In this document: positions 1 to 8,128 of the stretch, piece after piece
Numbering within the stretch: position 1 is the first letter of the stretch
How the letters are laid out: each line of letters starts with the position of its first letter
From: Flavobacterium sp. J49
Lineage (GTDB): Bacteria; Bacteroidota; Bacteroidia; Flavobacteriales; Flavobacteriaceae
Direction: 5' to 3'
DNA: 64,000 nucleotides
NCBI RefSeq assembly: GCF_011742145.1
Contig: NZ_JAAQQU010000105.1
Span: 585,592 to 649,591, forward strand
The notes under the pieces: generated by a model
Told to the model about the DNA's origin: nothing
Seen by the model: only the letters and a program-made list of their open reading frames with translations
Databases searched by the model: none
Position numbers and translations under genes: made by a program

Positions 1-179
1 TAGTTAGCCAAAAGAACATAAAAATCGTTTTCATAATTTGTCTTTGAGGATTTGAAAAGATACAGACAAAAGTCAAGCCAAACTAAACTCAAAACCTTTA
101 CCATTTACTTTTTGAAATTTTAGCTGAGCGAATAACCATTTCTTTTGACTACCTTACACCAACATTAATTTTAAACAAA

Positions 180-404
180 ATGAATAATTCAAAAATTATA
201 GGGGCTGTACTCATTCTTATCAGCTTGGGCTTAGGTTACTTAGGTTATACTAAAATAGCTGACAGCTCGGCTTCGGTAAATGTGTTGGGTGTAAAAATTG
301 ACGCTTCTAATGAATCGGGGAAACAAGAAGGCTATCTGTTCGTTGGACTCGCTGTTGTTCTTTTTGCCGGAGGAATTTACACGATTAATAAAACTAAAAA
401 CTAG
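180..404 (+). CDS. Small two-helix membrane protein (hypothetical)
   Basis: A 74-residue protein. It has a hydrophobic segment near residues 6-22 (IIGAVLILISLGLGYLG), a polar serine- and glycine-containing stretch, and a second hydrophobic segment near residues 51-66 (YLFVGLAVVLFAGG). This gives a two-helix inner-membrane hairpin. The pattern resembles small DUF3185-like proteins, but I cannot assign a family firmly. It is convergent with the downstream acyltransferase. The 18-base gap between the two stops is largely a palindrome (ACGGTTTAAACCGT). No function is implied by context. Confidence 0.7.
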   Translation: MNNSKIIGAVLILISLGLGYLGYTKIADSSASVNVLGVKIDASNESGKQEGYLFVGLAVVLFAGGIYTINKTKN

Positions 405-421
405 CAACGGTTTAAACCGTA
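405..421. repeat. Short palindrome between convergent genes
   Basis: The gap between two convergent stop codons contains the perfect 14-base palindrome ACGGTTTAAACCGT. It has no loop and no long T-run, so it would be a weak terminator. It may simply be the junction sequence. Confidence 0.35.
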
Positions 422-422
422 T

Positions 423-1262
423 TTATCCGTTAGTAATGCTTGTATCTTCTTTATCCACTTGCCATTTGCGAAGTTTATTGAGGCGTTCTTGCTCTGCAAT
501 CTCCTCAGCAGGAATCACCTTTAAGAACGAAGGATGTTGTTCAATGGCATATTCTACTTTTTCTACAATTTGCTCTATGGTTTCGTTGTCGTAATCAATC
601 ACCAAAGGTTCTTTGATGATAAACGATTGCAGGATGTTTTTCTTTTTGACCCGCAGTCCTTTTTTATCAAACGCGCGACGGAAGCCATCGATTACAATAG
701 GCACAACTATAGGTTTGTGTTGTTTGATGATGTGCGCCGTTCCTTTTCGTACCGGTTTAAATGACTTGGTTGTTCCTTGCGGAAAGGTAATGACCCAACC
801 GTCTTCGAGCGCAATACGAATGTTCTCAGTATCATTAGGATTTACTTCTCTTTTTTCTGTCACATCTTTACCGCCTGAACGCCAAGTACGTTCTACAGTT
901 ATAGCGCCAACATAAGCTAAAATTCGAGGCAGTAATCCGGCTTTCATGGTTTCGCTGGCGGCTACATAATAAATATTCATTTTGGGTTGCCACAAATAGC
1001 CCACATTTTTGATATTGTCTACACGACCCGAAAGACTGGCATTGAACACGTGAAACATTGCTACGACATCAGCAAAGTACGTTTGGTGATTGGAAATAAA
1101 CAAGACATTCTTATCGGGTAAGCTTTTGATGATTTCCGAGCCTTCGATATGGAGTTCGTTAAATCCGCGATACCTGCGATGCGTCAAAGCACCGAAGATG
1201 CGGATTAACCATTTTTTGATAAAGAGTATATGACCAAAAGGATTTCTTTTTAACAATCCCAT
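423..1262 (-). CDS. PlsC-like 1-acylglycerol-3-phosphate acyltransferase
   Basis: A 279-residue member of the lysophospholipid acyltransferase superfamily, expected to transfer an acyl chain in membrane phospholipid or aminolipid synthesis. Motif I reads NHQTYFAD (H59, D65). That places five residues between the histidine and aspartate, where PlsC usually has four. Motif III reads FPQGTT where FPEGTR is usual. The general fold is therefore clear, but the active-site spacing is not canonical. There is no obvious multi-span membrane region, which suggests peripheral membrane attachment through the basic N-terminus. The next gene upstream on the same strand is a NUDIX hydrolase, 40 bases away. 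The substrate is not predictable. Confidence 0.85.
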   Translation of the reverse strand: MGLLKRNPFGHILFIKKWLIRIFGALTHRRYRGFNELHIEGSEIIKSLPDKNVLFISNHQTYFADVVAMFHVFNASLSGRVDNIKNVGYLWQPKMNIYYVAASETMKAGLLPRILAYVGAITVERTWRSGGKDVTEKREVNPNDTENIRIALEDGWVITFPQGTTKSFKPVRKGTAHIIKQHKPIVVPIVIDGFRRAFDKKGLRVKKKNILQSFIIKEPLVIDYDNETIEQIVEKVEYAIEQHPSFLKVIPAEEIAEQERLNKLRKWQVDKEDTSITNG

Positions 1263-1302
1263 AATTCATTTTTTAGGAACGCAAATCTACAAAAACTTAA
1301 AC

Positions 1303-1944
1303 TTATAAAACCAATTTCAAAGTATCTTTCAATTCGCTCAACATCATGGCGGTGGCACCCCAAACAAAATGATCATTGACCTGAAATCCTGGTACTTCAA
1401 TACTACCGGCATAGGAGGTCTTCATCTTGGTATTTACTATAATACTGTCATCCATGAAATCGGCAAAAGGGAACTCAACCATGCCTGCGACTTCATCTTC
1501 CTGTAAAATAAATTCCAATTCGCTTTCGCTGTAACCCAAGTATGGATACACCATAAAATTGCTCGGCGGAATATAAACTTCGGTAAAAGCGCGAACTACC
1601 TTAACATGATTGGGATGAACTCCTATTTCCTCATGGGTTTCCCGAAGTGCGGTTTGGCTTAAATCAGCATCAAAATCTTCCACTTTTCCACCCGGAAAGG
1701 CTATTTGAGAAGAGTGAACACCATTATAACTGGTGCGAAGAATTAGGGCCAAATGGGTTTGGGAAGCTTTCGGATAAAAAAGCATCATCACCGCCGCTTG
1801 TTTTGGAGTAACTTTATTAAAATCGATGGCTTTGATTAAGTCTAATCGATTGGCCGGTGCCATTTTTGCATGCGCTTGCGTTGCCGGTAGCTCGACATTT
1901 TGTATTTTTGGCGTGTATTTTAAAAACTCTTCGAAGTGCATCAT
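1303..1944 (-). CDS. NUDIX hydrolase, CoA pyrophosphatase type (NudL-like)
   Basis: A 213-residue protein. The NUDIX signature is present as GGK followed by RETHEEIGV. The upstream stretch LALILRTSY...HSSQIAFPGG matches the NuCoA motif that marks enzymes cleaving coenzyme A to 4'-phosphopantetheine and 3',5'-ADP. The first glutamate of the generic NUDIX box is replaced by a D-rich stretch, as is common in CoA-type members. A second ATG directly follows the first, so the start could be one codon later. It is divergent from the DUF4268 gene and is followed on the same strand by the acyltransferase. Confidence 0.88.
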   Translation of the reverse strand: MMHFEEFLKYTPKIQNVELPATQAHAKMAPANRLDLIKAIDFNKVTPKQAAVMMLFYPKASQTHLALILRTSYNGVHSSQIAFPGGKVEDFDADLSQTALRETHEEIGVHPNHVKVVRAFTEVYIPPSNFMVYPYLGYSESELEFILQEDEVAGMVEFPFADFMDDSIIVNTKMKTSYAGSIEVPGFQVNDHFVWGATAMMLSELKDTLKLVL

Positions 1945-2009
1945 TCCTGGTTTTAGAAATATAAAGTTACCTTAAAAAAATAACGCACACCAACTTTTAC
2001 AACAATAAA

Positions 2010-2453
2010 ATGTACAGCAAAGAAGAAGCCCAACGCATCAAAAAAGAATTTTGGACCGCATTTGCCGAAGCTTATCCGAGGAAATGGTTGTTGTATGACA
2101 CTAAGATTAAAGACGTTACTTTCAAATTTTATATCGACAATAAAAAAGCACAAGTACTCTTAGACATAGAGCCCAAAGACGAAGAAAAGCGTAAAATTTA
2201 TTTTGAAAAAATAGAATCCCTCAAAACAATTCTACTAGAGGAATACTTATCGGAGGCCATTTTAGAGCGCAATTTTTATTTGGAAAACGGCAAAGTGATT
2301 AGTAGAATTTGGGTCGAAAAATTGGGAGTAAGCCTAAACAACAAAAATTATTGGCCTGAAATTTTTGATTTTTTCAGCGATACCATGACGCAATTTGAAT
2401 TTTTCTTCTACGAATACGAAGACTACATTAAAGACTTGGAAACCAATACTTAA
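2010..2453 (+). CDS. DUF4268 domain protein
   Basis: A 147-residue soluble protein rich in aromatic and charged residues (FWTAFAEAYPRKW near the start, FFYEYEDYIKDLE near the end). It matches the DUF4268 family of small Bacteroidota proteins as I know it. The fold may be nuclease-related in larger members, but no catalytic signature is visible here. The start ATG lies 66 bases from the divergent NUDIX start. Its stop overlaps the end of the convergent DUF721 gene by four bases. Confidence 0.75.
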   Translation: MYSKEEAQRIKKEFWTAFAEAYPRKWLLYDTKIKDVTFKFYIDNKKAQVLLDIEPKDEEKRKIYFEKIESLKTILLEEYLSEAILERNFYLENGKVISRIWVEKLGVSLNNKNYWPEIFDFFSDTMTQFEFFFYEYEDYIKDLETNT

Positions 2454-2746
2454 CGAAGGATTATATCTTTAACCACTTCCTTGCGCAATTCTTCATTAAT
2501 CATGGTGATGATTTTTTGTTTACCGTAACTCAACTCTTCGCGCAAGACGGCAGAAGTCAACGAAACATATAAAGTTGAGCCTTTCAAAACCACTTCTTTG
2601 GTATAACTGTTGACTCCATTGCCCATGAGCGATTTCCAAGCTTCCTGCACGTCTATCTTGTCCATGCCACCTTGGAGTTTGTTGGTTTCGATAAACGCTT
2701 TTAAAACCTCGCCTATCGAACTTTCGTTGCTGAGTCTTTTGGCCAT
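2450..2746 (-). CDS. DUF721 (DciA-like) protein
   Basis: A 98-residue protein of the DUF721 family. In other bacteria DUF721 proteins include DciA, which loads the replicative helicase DnaB. Conserved features visible are the N-terminal helix (SIGEVLKAFIETNKL), the tryptophan in QEAWKSLMG, and the C-terminal half TLYVSLTSAVLREELSYGKQ. It is translationally coupled to the upstream lipoprotein gene, because stop and start overlap by one base (TAATG on the coding strand). The DciA role is a family inference, and this short version lacks extra domains. Confidence 0.82.
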   Translation of the reverse strand: MAKRLSNESSIGEVLKAFIETNKLQGGMDKIDVQEAWKSLMGNGVNSYTKEVVLKGSTLYVSLTSAVLREELSYGKQKIITMINEELRKEVVKDIILR

Positions 2747-3162
2747 TACTTTAAAGAAAAAGGTTCGTATTTTTTATAAGTATAAATAAGATTCTGTTTG
2801 TTTTTGAGTACCAAAGTCGAATCTTCGATAGTGATGATTTCTTCGTTCCATTTCCCATAGTCGGTTTTGCACTCAATAAAATAAGTATTCTCCTTTTCAA
2901 ACACTTTAAGACTTTCTTTGATGCCGTTGGTTTTATAAGTCCCATCCAATTGCGGCATTACCTTTTGGCGAAAACCTTCATTGTTTTTTACTTCAAAAAA
3001 ATCAATAGTTTCATTGACTTTATAGTCTTTGGTTTCGCCATTGGCCAAAGTCACTTGCTTAATTTCCCAATAGCCGTTGAGCTTGGTTAAATCTTCTTTT
3101 TTGACTTCTGTTTTACAGGACATCAATAAGAAAGCAATCAGTATAAAAGCTATTTTTTTCAT
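2746..3162 (-). CDS. Small lipoprotein, lipocalin-like
   Basis: A 138-residue protein with an N-terminal lipoprotein signal: MKK, a hydrophobic core and lipobox LLMSC with Cys16. The mature part starts KTEVKKEDL and then has WEIKQVTLANGE and alternating strand-like segments, resembling small lipocalin-like Bacteroidota lipoproteins. It is probably anchored in the outer membrane. It ends on the start codon of the DUF721 gene (1-base overlap), so the two are probably co-transcribed although no functional link is obvious. It is divergent from the serine hydrolase. Confidence 0.75.
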   Translation of the reverse strand: MKKIAFILIAFLLMSCKTEVKKEDLTKLNGYWEIKQVTLANGETKDYKVNETIDFFEVKNNEGFRQKVMPQLDGTYKTNGIKESLKVFEKENTYFIECKTDYGKWNEEIITIEDSTLVLKNKQNLIYTYKKYEPFSLK

Positions 3163-3292
3163 GCGGTTCTAAGAGTTTAACACCTTCACAAATTTAATTT
3201 TTTAAGTTTAGAAAGCGGGTAAAATAAAAATTAATATTATCAACATTAAACTATTTATTACATTTAAAGTCCAAAGAAAAAATTCCAATAAG

Positions 3293-4372
3293 ATGAAAAA
3301 GATATACCTCCTTGCTTTCATTTCCTTTTTAATGTTGAATTGCAGTTCAGACTCTTCTGAAAGCGAACCAATTACCGAAGCAATGTACTTTCCGCCGAAT
3401 GATGGTAGTAATACCTGGGAAACCAAATCTATGACTGATTTGGGATGGAATCAAAATGCCGTACAACCTTTATTGGATTACTTAGAACTGAAAAATACCA
3501 AATCGTTTATCATTTTGGTCAACGGAAGAATTGTGATGGAAAATTATTTCAATGGTCATTCGGCTTCAACGCCATGGTATTGGGCCAGTGCCGGTAAAAC
3601 GCTGACGGCAACCGTAACCGGAATAGCACAAGAAGAAGGTTTAATCAATATTAATAACAAAGTTTCGGATTATTTGGGAACCGGTTGGACCAGCGCACCA
3701 TTGGCCAAAGAAAACTTGATTACCTGTAAAAATTTATTATCAATGAATTCGGGCTTGAACGATGCTTTAGGTGATGATGTCTCTCCGGCCAACTTGCAAT
3801 ACGTAGCTGATGCCGGAACGCGATGGGCTTACCACAATGTTTATGTAAAACTTCAAGATGTGGTGGCTCAATCCAGCGGACAAACTTGGACGAACTATTT
3901 TAACACCAAACTTAGAGACCGAATCGGAATGACCGGTGGTGCTTGGATAAATAGCGGTGACGGCTTGAGTGTGTATTGGAGTACAGCACGTAATATGGCT
4001 CGTTTTGGGCTGCTTTCTTTGAACAAAGGAAATTGGGATGGTAATACTATTGTAAGTCAGGGTTATTACAACCAAGCCACTACCACTTCACAAACCTTAA
4101 ATCAAGCTTACGGTTATTTGTGGTGGTTGAACGGAAAATCTTCTTATCGCTTGCCCGGACTTCAGTTTGAATTTAACGGCACATTGATGTCTAATGCACC
4201 TAGCGATATGTATGCGGCCTTGGGCAAAAACGACCAAAAGATTTATGTGGTTCCAAGTATGAAAATGGTCATCATCCGAATGGGAAATGTGGCCAATCCG
4301 GACAATCCTACTTTTGCTTTATCGGGTTTTGATAATGAGTTGTGGGATAAAATCAACGATTTATACGAATAG
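3293..4372 (+). CDS. Serine hydrolase, class C beta-lactamase/PBP4 type, lipoprotein
   Basis: A 359-residue secreted hydrolase. The N-terminus is a lipoprotein signal with lipobox LMLNC (Cys17). The catalytic Ser-x-x-Lys is SAGK at residues 99-102, in WASAGKTLTATVTG. The YxN-like element is YHN in WAYHNVYVKL. These place it in the beta-lactamase-related serine hydrolase family (esterases, D-aminopeptidases, PBP-like enzymes). True beta-lactamase activity is not indicated. It stands alone, divergent from the upstream lipoprotein, and is followed at once by a small membrane-protein gene on the other strand. Confidence 0.87.
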   Translation: MKKIYLLAFISFLMLNCSSDSSESEPITEAMYFPPNDGSNTWETKSMTDLGWNQNAVQPLLDYLELKNTKSFIILVNGRIVMENYFNGHSASTPWYWASAGKTLTATVTGIAQEEGLININNKVSDYLGTGWTSAPLAKENLITCKNLLSMNSGLNDALGDDVSPANLQYVADAGTRWAYHNVYVKLQDVVAQSSGQTWTNYFNTKLRDRIGMTGGAWINSGDGLSVYWSTARNMARFGLLSLNKGNWDGNTIVSQGYYNQATTTSQTLNQAYGYLWWLNGKSSYRLPGLQFEFNGTLMSNAPSDMYAALGKNDQKIYVVPSMKMVIIRMGNVANPDNPTFALSGFDNELWDKINDLYE

Positions 4373-4373
4373 T

Positions 4374-4556
4374 CTATTTTCTGTTAAGCAAACGAATAGT
4401 AGCATAAACAAACAAGACGAAAGCAATCAATCGCAATCCCATAAAAATATTGGGCAATGGTTTTTCAATAAAATAGCTCAATGCTGCAATTCCTATACTA
4501 ATGGAGATTAATTTTATTGGTGCTGTTTCTTTAAAGAAAGACAAAACTTTATTCAT
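4374..4556 (-). CDS. Small membrane protein (hypothetical)
   Basis: A 60-residue protein with two hydrophobic segments, near residues 15-30 (LISISIGIAALSYFIE) and 37-55 (NIFMGLRLIAFVLFVYATI), and a basic C-terminus (RLLNRK). It lies directly downstream of ftsY on the same strand, with a 5-base gap, and is probably co-transcribed with it. No family is recognised. Confidence 0.65.
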   Translation of the reverse strand: MNKVLSFFKETAPIKLISISIGIAALSYFIEKPLPNIFMGLRLIAFVLFVYATIRLLNRK

Positions 4557-4561
4557 GTTAT

Positions 4562-5515
4562 TTATTTAAAAAACGAATCTACGAACTCAAATTTATTAAA
4601 AACCTGCAAATCTTCAATACCTTCTCCCACACCAATGTATTTTACCGGTATTTGAAATTGGTCTGAAATTCCAATTACTACACCACCTTTGGCAGTTCCG
4701 TCTAATTTGGTTACAGCTAAACAAGATACTTCGGTTGCGGCGGTAAACTGTTTGGCTTGCTCAAAAGCATTCTGACCGGTCGAACCATCTAAAACCAACA
4801 TCACATCGTGTGGTGCGTCTTCGACTACTTTTTGCATTACGCGTTTTACTTTGGTCAGCTCGTTCATCAAATTGACTTTGTTGTGCAAACGACCGGCGGT
4901 ATCAATAATTACGATATCAGCGTTTTGGGTTACAGCGCTTTGTAAAGTATCAAAAGCCACCGAAGCAGGATCACTTCCCATCTGTTGTTTTACTAATGGA
5001 ACACCTACTCTGTCGGCCCAAATTTGCAATTGATCAATCGCTGCAGCGCGGAAAGTATCGGCTGCGCCCAAAACTACTTTGTAACCGGCTTTATTGAATT
5101 GGTGGGCTAATTTACCGATGGTGGTAGTTTTACCTACACCGTTTACACCAACCACCATTAAAACATAAGGTTTTTTGTTAGCCGGAATCGTAAACTCGGT
5201 TTCTTCACCAGATTTGGTTTCGGAAAGTAACCCGGCGATTTCCTCTCTTAGAATTAAGTTTAATTCTTCGGTTCCTAGGTATTTATCACGAGAGACGCGC
5301 TCTTCAATTCTTTCAATGATTTTAAGAGTTGTATTCACTCCGACATCAGAAGACACTAACACTTCTTCCAAATTGTCTAAAACTTCATCATCTACTTTAG
5401 ATTTTCCGGCTACGGCTTTGGTTAGTTTGGAAAAAAAAGACGTTTTAGTTTGTTCTAAACCTTTGTCTAAAGTCTCCTTTTTTTCGGAGGAAAATATTCT
5501 TTTAAAGAAACTCAT
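4562..5515 (-). CDS. ftsY: Signal recognition particle receptor FtsY
   Basis: A 317-residue SRP GTPase that docks ribosome-SRP complexes at the membrane. The N-domain helices occupy residues 1-100 and the G domain follows. P-loop GVNGVGKTT is at about 123-131, then the DTFRAAA motif, DTAGRLH at about 206 and TKLDGTAKGG near 270. The acidic A-domain of E. coli FtsY is absent, as is usual in Bacteroidota. It is separated from the upstream ribosomal genes by an intrinsic terminator. The order L28-L33-DUF4295-FtsY is characteristic of Flavobacteria. Confidence 0.97.
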   Translation of the reverse strand: MSFFKRIFSSEKKETLDKGLEQTKTSFFSKLTKAVAGKSKVDDEVLDNLEEVLVSSDVGVNTTLKIIERIEERVSRDKYLGTEELNLILREEIAGLLSETKSGEETEFTIPANKKPYVLMVVGVNGVGKTTTIGKLAHQFNKAGYKVVLGAADTFRAAAIDQLQIWADRVGVPLVKQQMGSDPASVAFDTLQSAVTQNADIVIIDTAGRLHNKVNLMNELTKVKRVMQKVVEDAPHDVMLVLDGSTGQNAFEQAKQFTAATEVSCLAVTKLDGTAKGGVVIGISDQFQIPVKYIGVGEGIEDLQVFNKFEFVDSFFK

Positions 5516-5554
5516 TGTAGTGGGTTGTAAATTCGAATTTGTTCGACAAATATA

Positions 5555-5590
5555 AAAATAAAAAAGCTACTTCCGAATGAAAGTAGCTTT
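5555..5590 (-). terminator. Intrinsic terminator after the L28-L33-DUF4295 genes
   Basis: Reading the minus strand, a 10-bp stem (AAAGCTACTT with AAGTAGCTTT, arms at 5581-5590 and 5563-5572) is followed by a T-rich tract. It lies between DUF4295 and ftsY and should separate their transcription. Confidence 0.8.
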
Positions 5591-5610
5591 GATGTATAGT
5601 GTTTGTTGAA

Positions 5611-5763
5611 TTATTTCTTGTTAAGGAAACTATCTACCTCTTCAGGAGTCATAATTGCTTCCTGGAAAGTGTAAGCACCTGTTTTAGGAGATTTCACCAT
5701 TTTGATCGCTTTGGTTAATCTTTTAGATGCTGTTTGTAACGTTGCAACGGTTTTCTTTGCCAT
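5611..5763 (-). CDS. DUF4295 family small basic protein
   Basis: A 50-residue protein beginning MAKKTVATLQTASKRLTKA and ending EEVDSFLNKK. It is lysine-rich and matches the DUF4295 family, found almost only in Bacteroidota and encoded next to L33 and L28, as here. The position suggests a ribosome-associated role, but none is established from this sequence. It starts 46 bases after the L33 stop and ends before the terminator. Confidence 0.85.
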   Translation of the reverse strand: MAKKTVATLQTASKRLTKAIKMVKSPKTGAYTFQEAIMTPEEVDSFLNKK

Positions 5764-5809
5764 GACTTATATTGTTTATTATGAAATTTTAAATGTATAA
5801 AACCTCTAA

Positions 5810-5992
5810 TTATTTAATTTCTTTGTGAACAGTCATTCTCTTTAAGATTGGATTAAATTTCTTAATCTCTAATCTGTCCGGAGTATTTTTTTTGTTTTTG
5901 TTTGTAATGTAACGAGAAGTTCCAGGTAAACCTGTTCCTTTGTGCTCTGTACACTCTAAAATAACTTGTATTCTATTACCTTTCTTTGCCAT
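5810..5992 (-). CDS. rpmG: 50S ribosomal protein L33
   Basis: A 60-residue protein of the bacterial L33 family ([15 protein letters not shown]..., [20 protein letters not shown], ending in MTVHKEIK). The zinc-ribbon CxxC pairs of some L33 forms are missing; only one Cys (ECTEH) remains, so this is the zinc-independent type. It is co-transcribed with L28 (26-base gap) and DUF4295. Confidence 0.96.
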   Translation of the reverse strand: MAKKGNRIQVILECTEHKGTGLPGTSRYITNKNKKNTPDRLEIKKFNPILKRMTVHKEIK

Positions 5993-6018
5993 CTTACTTT
6001 ATTTTTATTTGGATCGAA

Positions 6019-6255
6019 TTATTTAATAAATCCTTCAACTTTTGCTTTTTTCAAAACAGCAGCCAATCCATTTTTATTGATTGTTTTAATTGTAGACGCA
6101 GCTACTCTTAACGTAATCCATCTGTCTTCTTCAGCAAGATAGAAACGTTTTTTAACTAAGTTAACAGAAAATTTTCTCTTAGTTTTGTTCATAGCGTGAG
6201 AAACGTTATTTCCTACCATCGCTCTTTTACCTGTAAGGTCACAAACTCTTGACAT
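6019..6255 (-). CDS. rpmB: 50S ribosomal protein L28
   Basis: A 78-residue L28 protein starting [21 protein letters not shown], the typical N-terminus. It is the first gene of the L28-L33-DUF4295 run. The start codon is preceded by an A-rich leader rather than a Shine-Dalgarno sequence, as is usual in this phylum. Confidence 0.96.
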   Translation of the reverse strand: MSRVCDLTGKRAMVGNNVSHAMNKTKRKFSVNLVKKRFYLAEEDRWITLRVAASTIKTINKNGLAAVLKKAKVEGFIK

Positions 6256-6327
6256 TATGCTTTTCTTTTATCGTTATTCAAAATCAGGGTGCAAACTTAC
6301 GCAAAATATATTGTAGTAACAAAAAAA

Positions 6328-7581
6328 TTATGACAGAAATTTTAAAATTTCTTTCTGCAATATTTCAAGTGCTTTATTTGACGTTCTATCTATCACTTTT
6401 TCACGAGGTTGGCCAAAGTTAAACTCCGCCACCAGTACTTCATTTGGCGTAGCCAAAGCAATAAAAACAACCCCTACTTCTGCTTTTCCCGGTTCAGAAG
6501 TTGGTCCGGCATTACCGGTTGTAGCCAAAGCATAATCGACTTTCATCATTATCTGAATATTCTGTGCCATTGCTTTCGCCACTTCAGCGCTGACAACGCC
6601 GTATTGGTTGATCAGCTCCGAATCAACACCTAAGACGTTTATTTTAGCTTCTTTGGAATAACTCACCACGCTTCCTTTGAAATAATGAGAGGCACCGGCT
6701 ACCGAAGACAGCATTTGGGCAATTTTACCACCGGTACAACTTTCGGCCGTCGCGATGGTTTTGCGTTGTTGGGTAAGTAATCTCCCGATGATTACTTCTA
6801 TGGTTTCGTCTTCATCAAAACCAACGATAATATCGCTGATGAGTTTGGTTAATGACGCTACGTTTTCGGCTATTTTTTTTTCTAATATTTCTTTATCTAA
6901 ACCTCTTGCTGTGAGTCGCAATCTGACTTTCCCCGGACTTGGTAAATAGGCCAATTTAATAAAATCCGGCAAGTTGTTTTCCCAGTTTTCTATTTTCTCC
7001 GCTATTCTGCTTTCGCCTTCACCATACGTCATGATGGTTTTGTGTAAAATATAAGGCCGTTCGTATTCTTTAACGATTTTCGGAACAATTTCAAAATCGA
7101 CTAAATACTTCATTTCATAAGGCACTCCGGGTAACGAAACGAATACCGTGTTTCCTTTTTTCATCCACATTCCGGGTGCAGTGCCCATTTTGTTAAAAAG
7201 CACTTCACATTTGGAAGGCACTAAAGCTTGGTCACGGTTTAACTGAGTAATCGGTCGTTTGTAAAAACCTTCAATAATTTCAGTTACATGAGCTAAAACA
7301 TTTTGGTTCTCGACCAAAGTATCCTCAAAATACTCACAGAATGTCAGTTTGGTGATATCATCTTTAGTTGGCCCTAAACCACCGGTTATGATGACCAAGT
7401 CGACTTTGTCCTGCAAGGCTGCAAAAGTGTCTAAAATATGCTGTTTGTCATCGGAAATGGAAAGCATTTCGTGGGTTTGTACCCCAATTTTATCTAAAGC
7501 TTTGGCGATGTAACCTGAATTGGTATCGACTATTTGCCCGATGAGTATTTCGTCGCCGATGGTGACTATGGTTGCTTGCAT
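6328..7581 (-). CDS. cinA: CinA family protein: nicotinamide-nucleotide amidohydrolase
   Basis: A 417-residue protein with both CinA domains. The N-terminal MoCF/COG1058 domain runs over residues 1-170 ([30 protein letters not shown]). The C-terminal deamidase domain is at about 260-415, with [12 protein letters not shown] near residue 278 and [10 protein letters not shown]. The C-terminal domain hydrolyses NMN to nicotinate mononucleotide in NAD salvage; the N-terminal domain acts as an ADP-ribose pyrophosphatase in studied members. Its start lies next to a period-8 microrepeat array and downstream of a dispersed element. The L28 gene lies further downstream on the same strand. Confidence 0.95.
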   Translation of the reverse strand: MQATIVTIGDEILIGQIVDTNSGYIAKALDKIGVQTHEMLSISDDKQHILDTFAALQDKVDLVIITGGLGPTKDDITKLTFCEYFEDTLVENQNVLAHVTEIIEGFYKRPITQLNRDQALVPSKCEVLFNKMGTAPGMWMKKGNTVFVSLPGVPYEMKYLVDFEIVPKIVKEYERPYILHKTIMTYGEGESRIAEKIENWENNLPDFIKLAYLPSPGKVRLRLTARGLDKEILEKKIAENVASLTKLISDIIVGFDEDETIEVIIGRLLTQQRKTIATAESCTGGKIAQMLSSVAGASHYFKGSVVSYSKEAKINVLGVDSELINQYGVVSAEVAKAMAQNIQIMMKVDYALATTGNAGPTSEPGKAEVGVVFIALATPNEVLVAEFNFGQPREKVIDRTSNKALEILQKEILKFLS

Positions 7582-7590
7582 TTTTTTTTT

Positions 7591-7630
7591 GAGTTGCTGA
7601 GTGACTGAGTAGCTAAGTTACTGAGTTTTA
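7591..7630. repeat. Period-8 microrepeat array upstream of cinA start
   Basis: Five degenerate octamers stand in tandem: GAGTTGCT, GAGTGACT, GAGTAGCT, AAGTTACT, GAGTTTTA. They are separated from the cinA ATG only by a run of ten T (A on the coding strand). A related array lies upstream of the FAH gene at 8746-8776. Confidence 0.8.
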
Positions 7631-7661
7631 TATTGCTGACAAATAAACAAATCGATAACTG

Positions 7662-7780
7662 TTTAGCCCCGGTTGGAGTGTAAATCCTCGAAGAGATTGA
7701 AACGGAAAACGGGAACTGCCATACCTGATAGTTCCCGAACCATTGCTACGCCAGTTCGCTATCGCTCGTGTCGCTTCTGA
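7662..7780 (+). repeat. Dispersed structured element, copy A
   Basis: Block 1 is TTTAGCCCCGGTTGGAGTG. A minimal hairpin follows, AATCC-TC-GAA-GA-GATT (one unpaired C). Block 2 is GATTGAAACGGAAAACGGGAA. The tail begins CCCGAACC and ends CGCTTC four bases from the Hpt stop codon. It lies between two minus-strand genes (Hpt and cinA) and is antisense to both. The tail contains an extra short repeat also seen at 31929-31961. Confidence 0.75.
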
Positions 7781-7783
7781 TTT

Positions 7784-8128
7784 TTATACTTCGAAATCTT
7801 TTTTAATTTCTTTAATGGCTTTTTCCACTTGACTTTGGATGCTGGCAAAAGTATCGTTGATTTCTTTGCGCTTGCCTTCTCTTTTGGTCCAGGCTTCTAC
7901 CTGAAGAATTTCTTCAAACGCCACTGACATCCCCAATAAATCAAGCGTTGGTTTTATCTTGTGTGCGTAGGCATAAGCCAGTTTATGATCTTTTTCCTTG
8001 ATACCCAATTCAATTTGTTTCAAGTCTTCGGGTACTTCGGTGACGAACAAAGTGATAATTTGCATTACAAATTCGGGGTCGTTGTCTGAAAGCGCGTATA
8101 CTTTCGCTAAGTTGTAGTTTATAGCCAT
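7784..8128 (-). CDS. Histidine phosphotransfer (Hpt) domain protein
   Basis: A 114-residue stand-alone Hpt protein. The phosphoacceptor region reads AYAYAHKIKPTLDLLGM with His56, matching the helical-bundle HPt signature (AHxLKxxxxxxG). It would pass phosphate between a hybrid histidine kinase and a response regulator. No kinase lies beside it. Its start overlaps the FAH-family gene stop by one base, so the two are translated together. The large hybrid kinase at 50 kb has a receiver but no Hpt domain and is a possible but unproven partner. Confidence 0.85.
   Translation of the reverse strand: MAINYNLAKVYALSDNDPEFVMQIITLFVTEVPEDLKQIELGIKEKDHKLAYAYAHKIKPTLDLLGMSVAFEEILQVEAWTKREGKRKEINDTFASIQSQVEKAIKEIKKDFEV

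Noticed and set aside
1..179. Partial gene at the left edge
   Set aside because: Several stop codons in all frames and no recognisable protein segment. It is probably the leader of the first gene.
3293..4372. Beta-lactamase (antibiotic resistance)
   Set aside because: SxxK and YxN alone define a broad serine hydrolase group. Nothing specific for beta-lactam turnover is seen.
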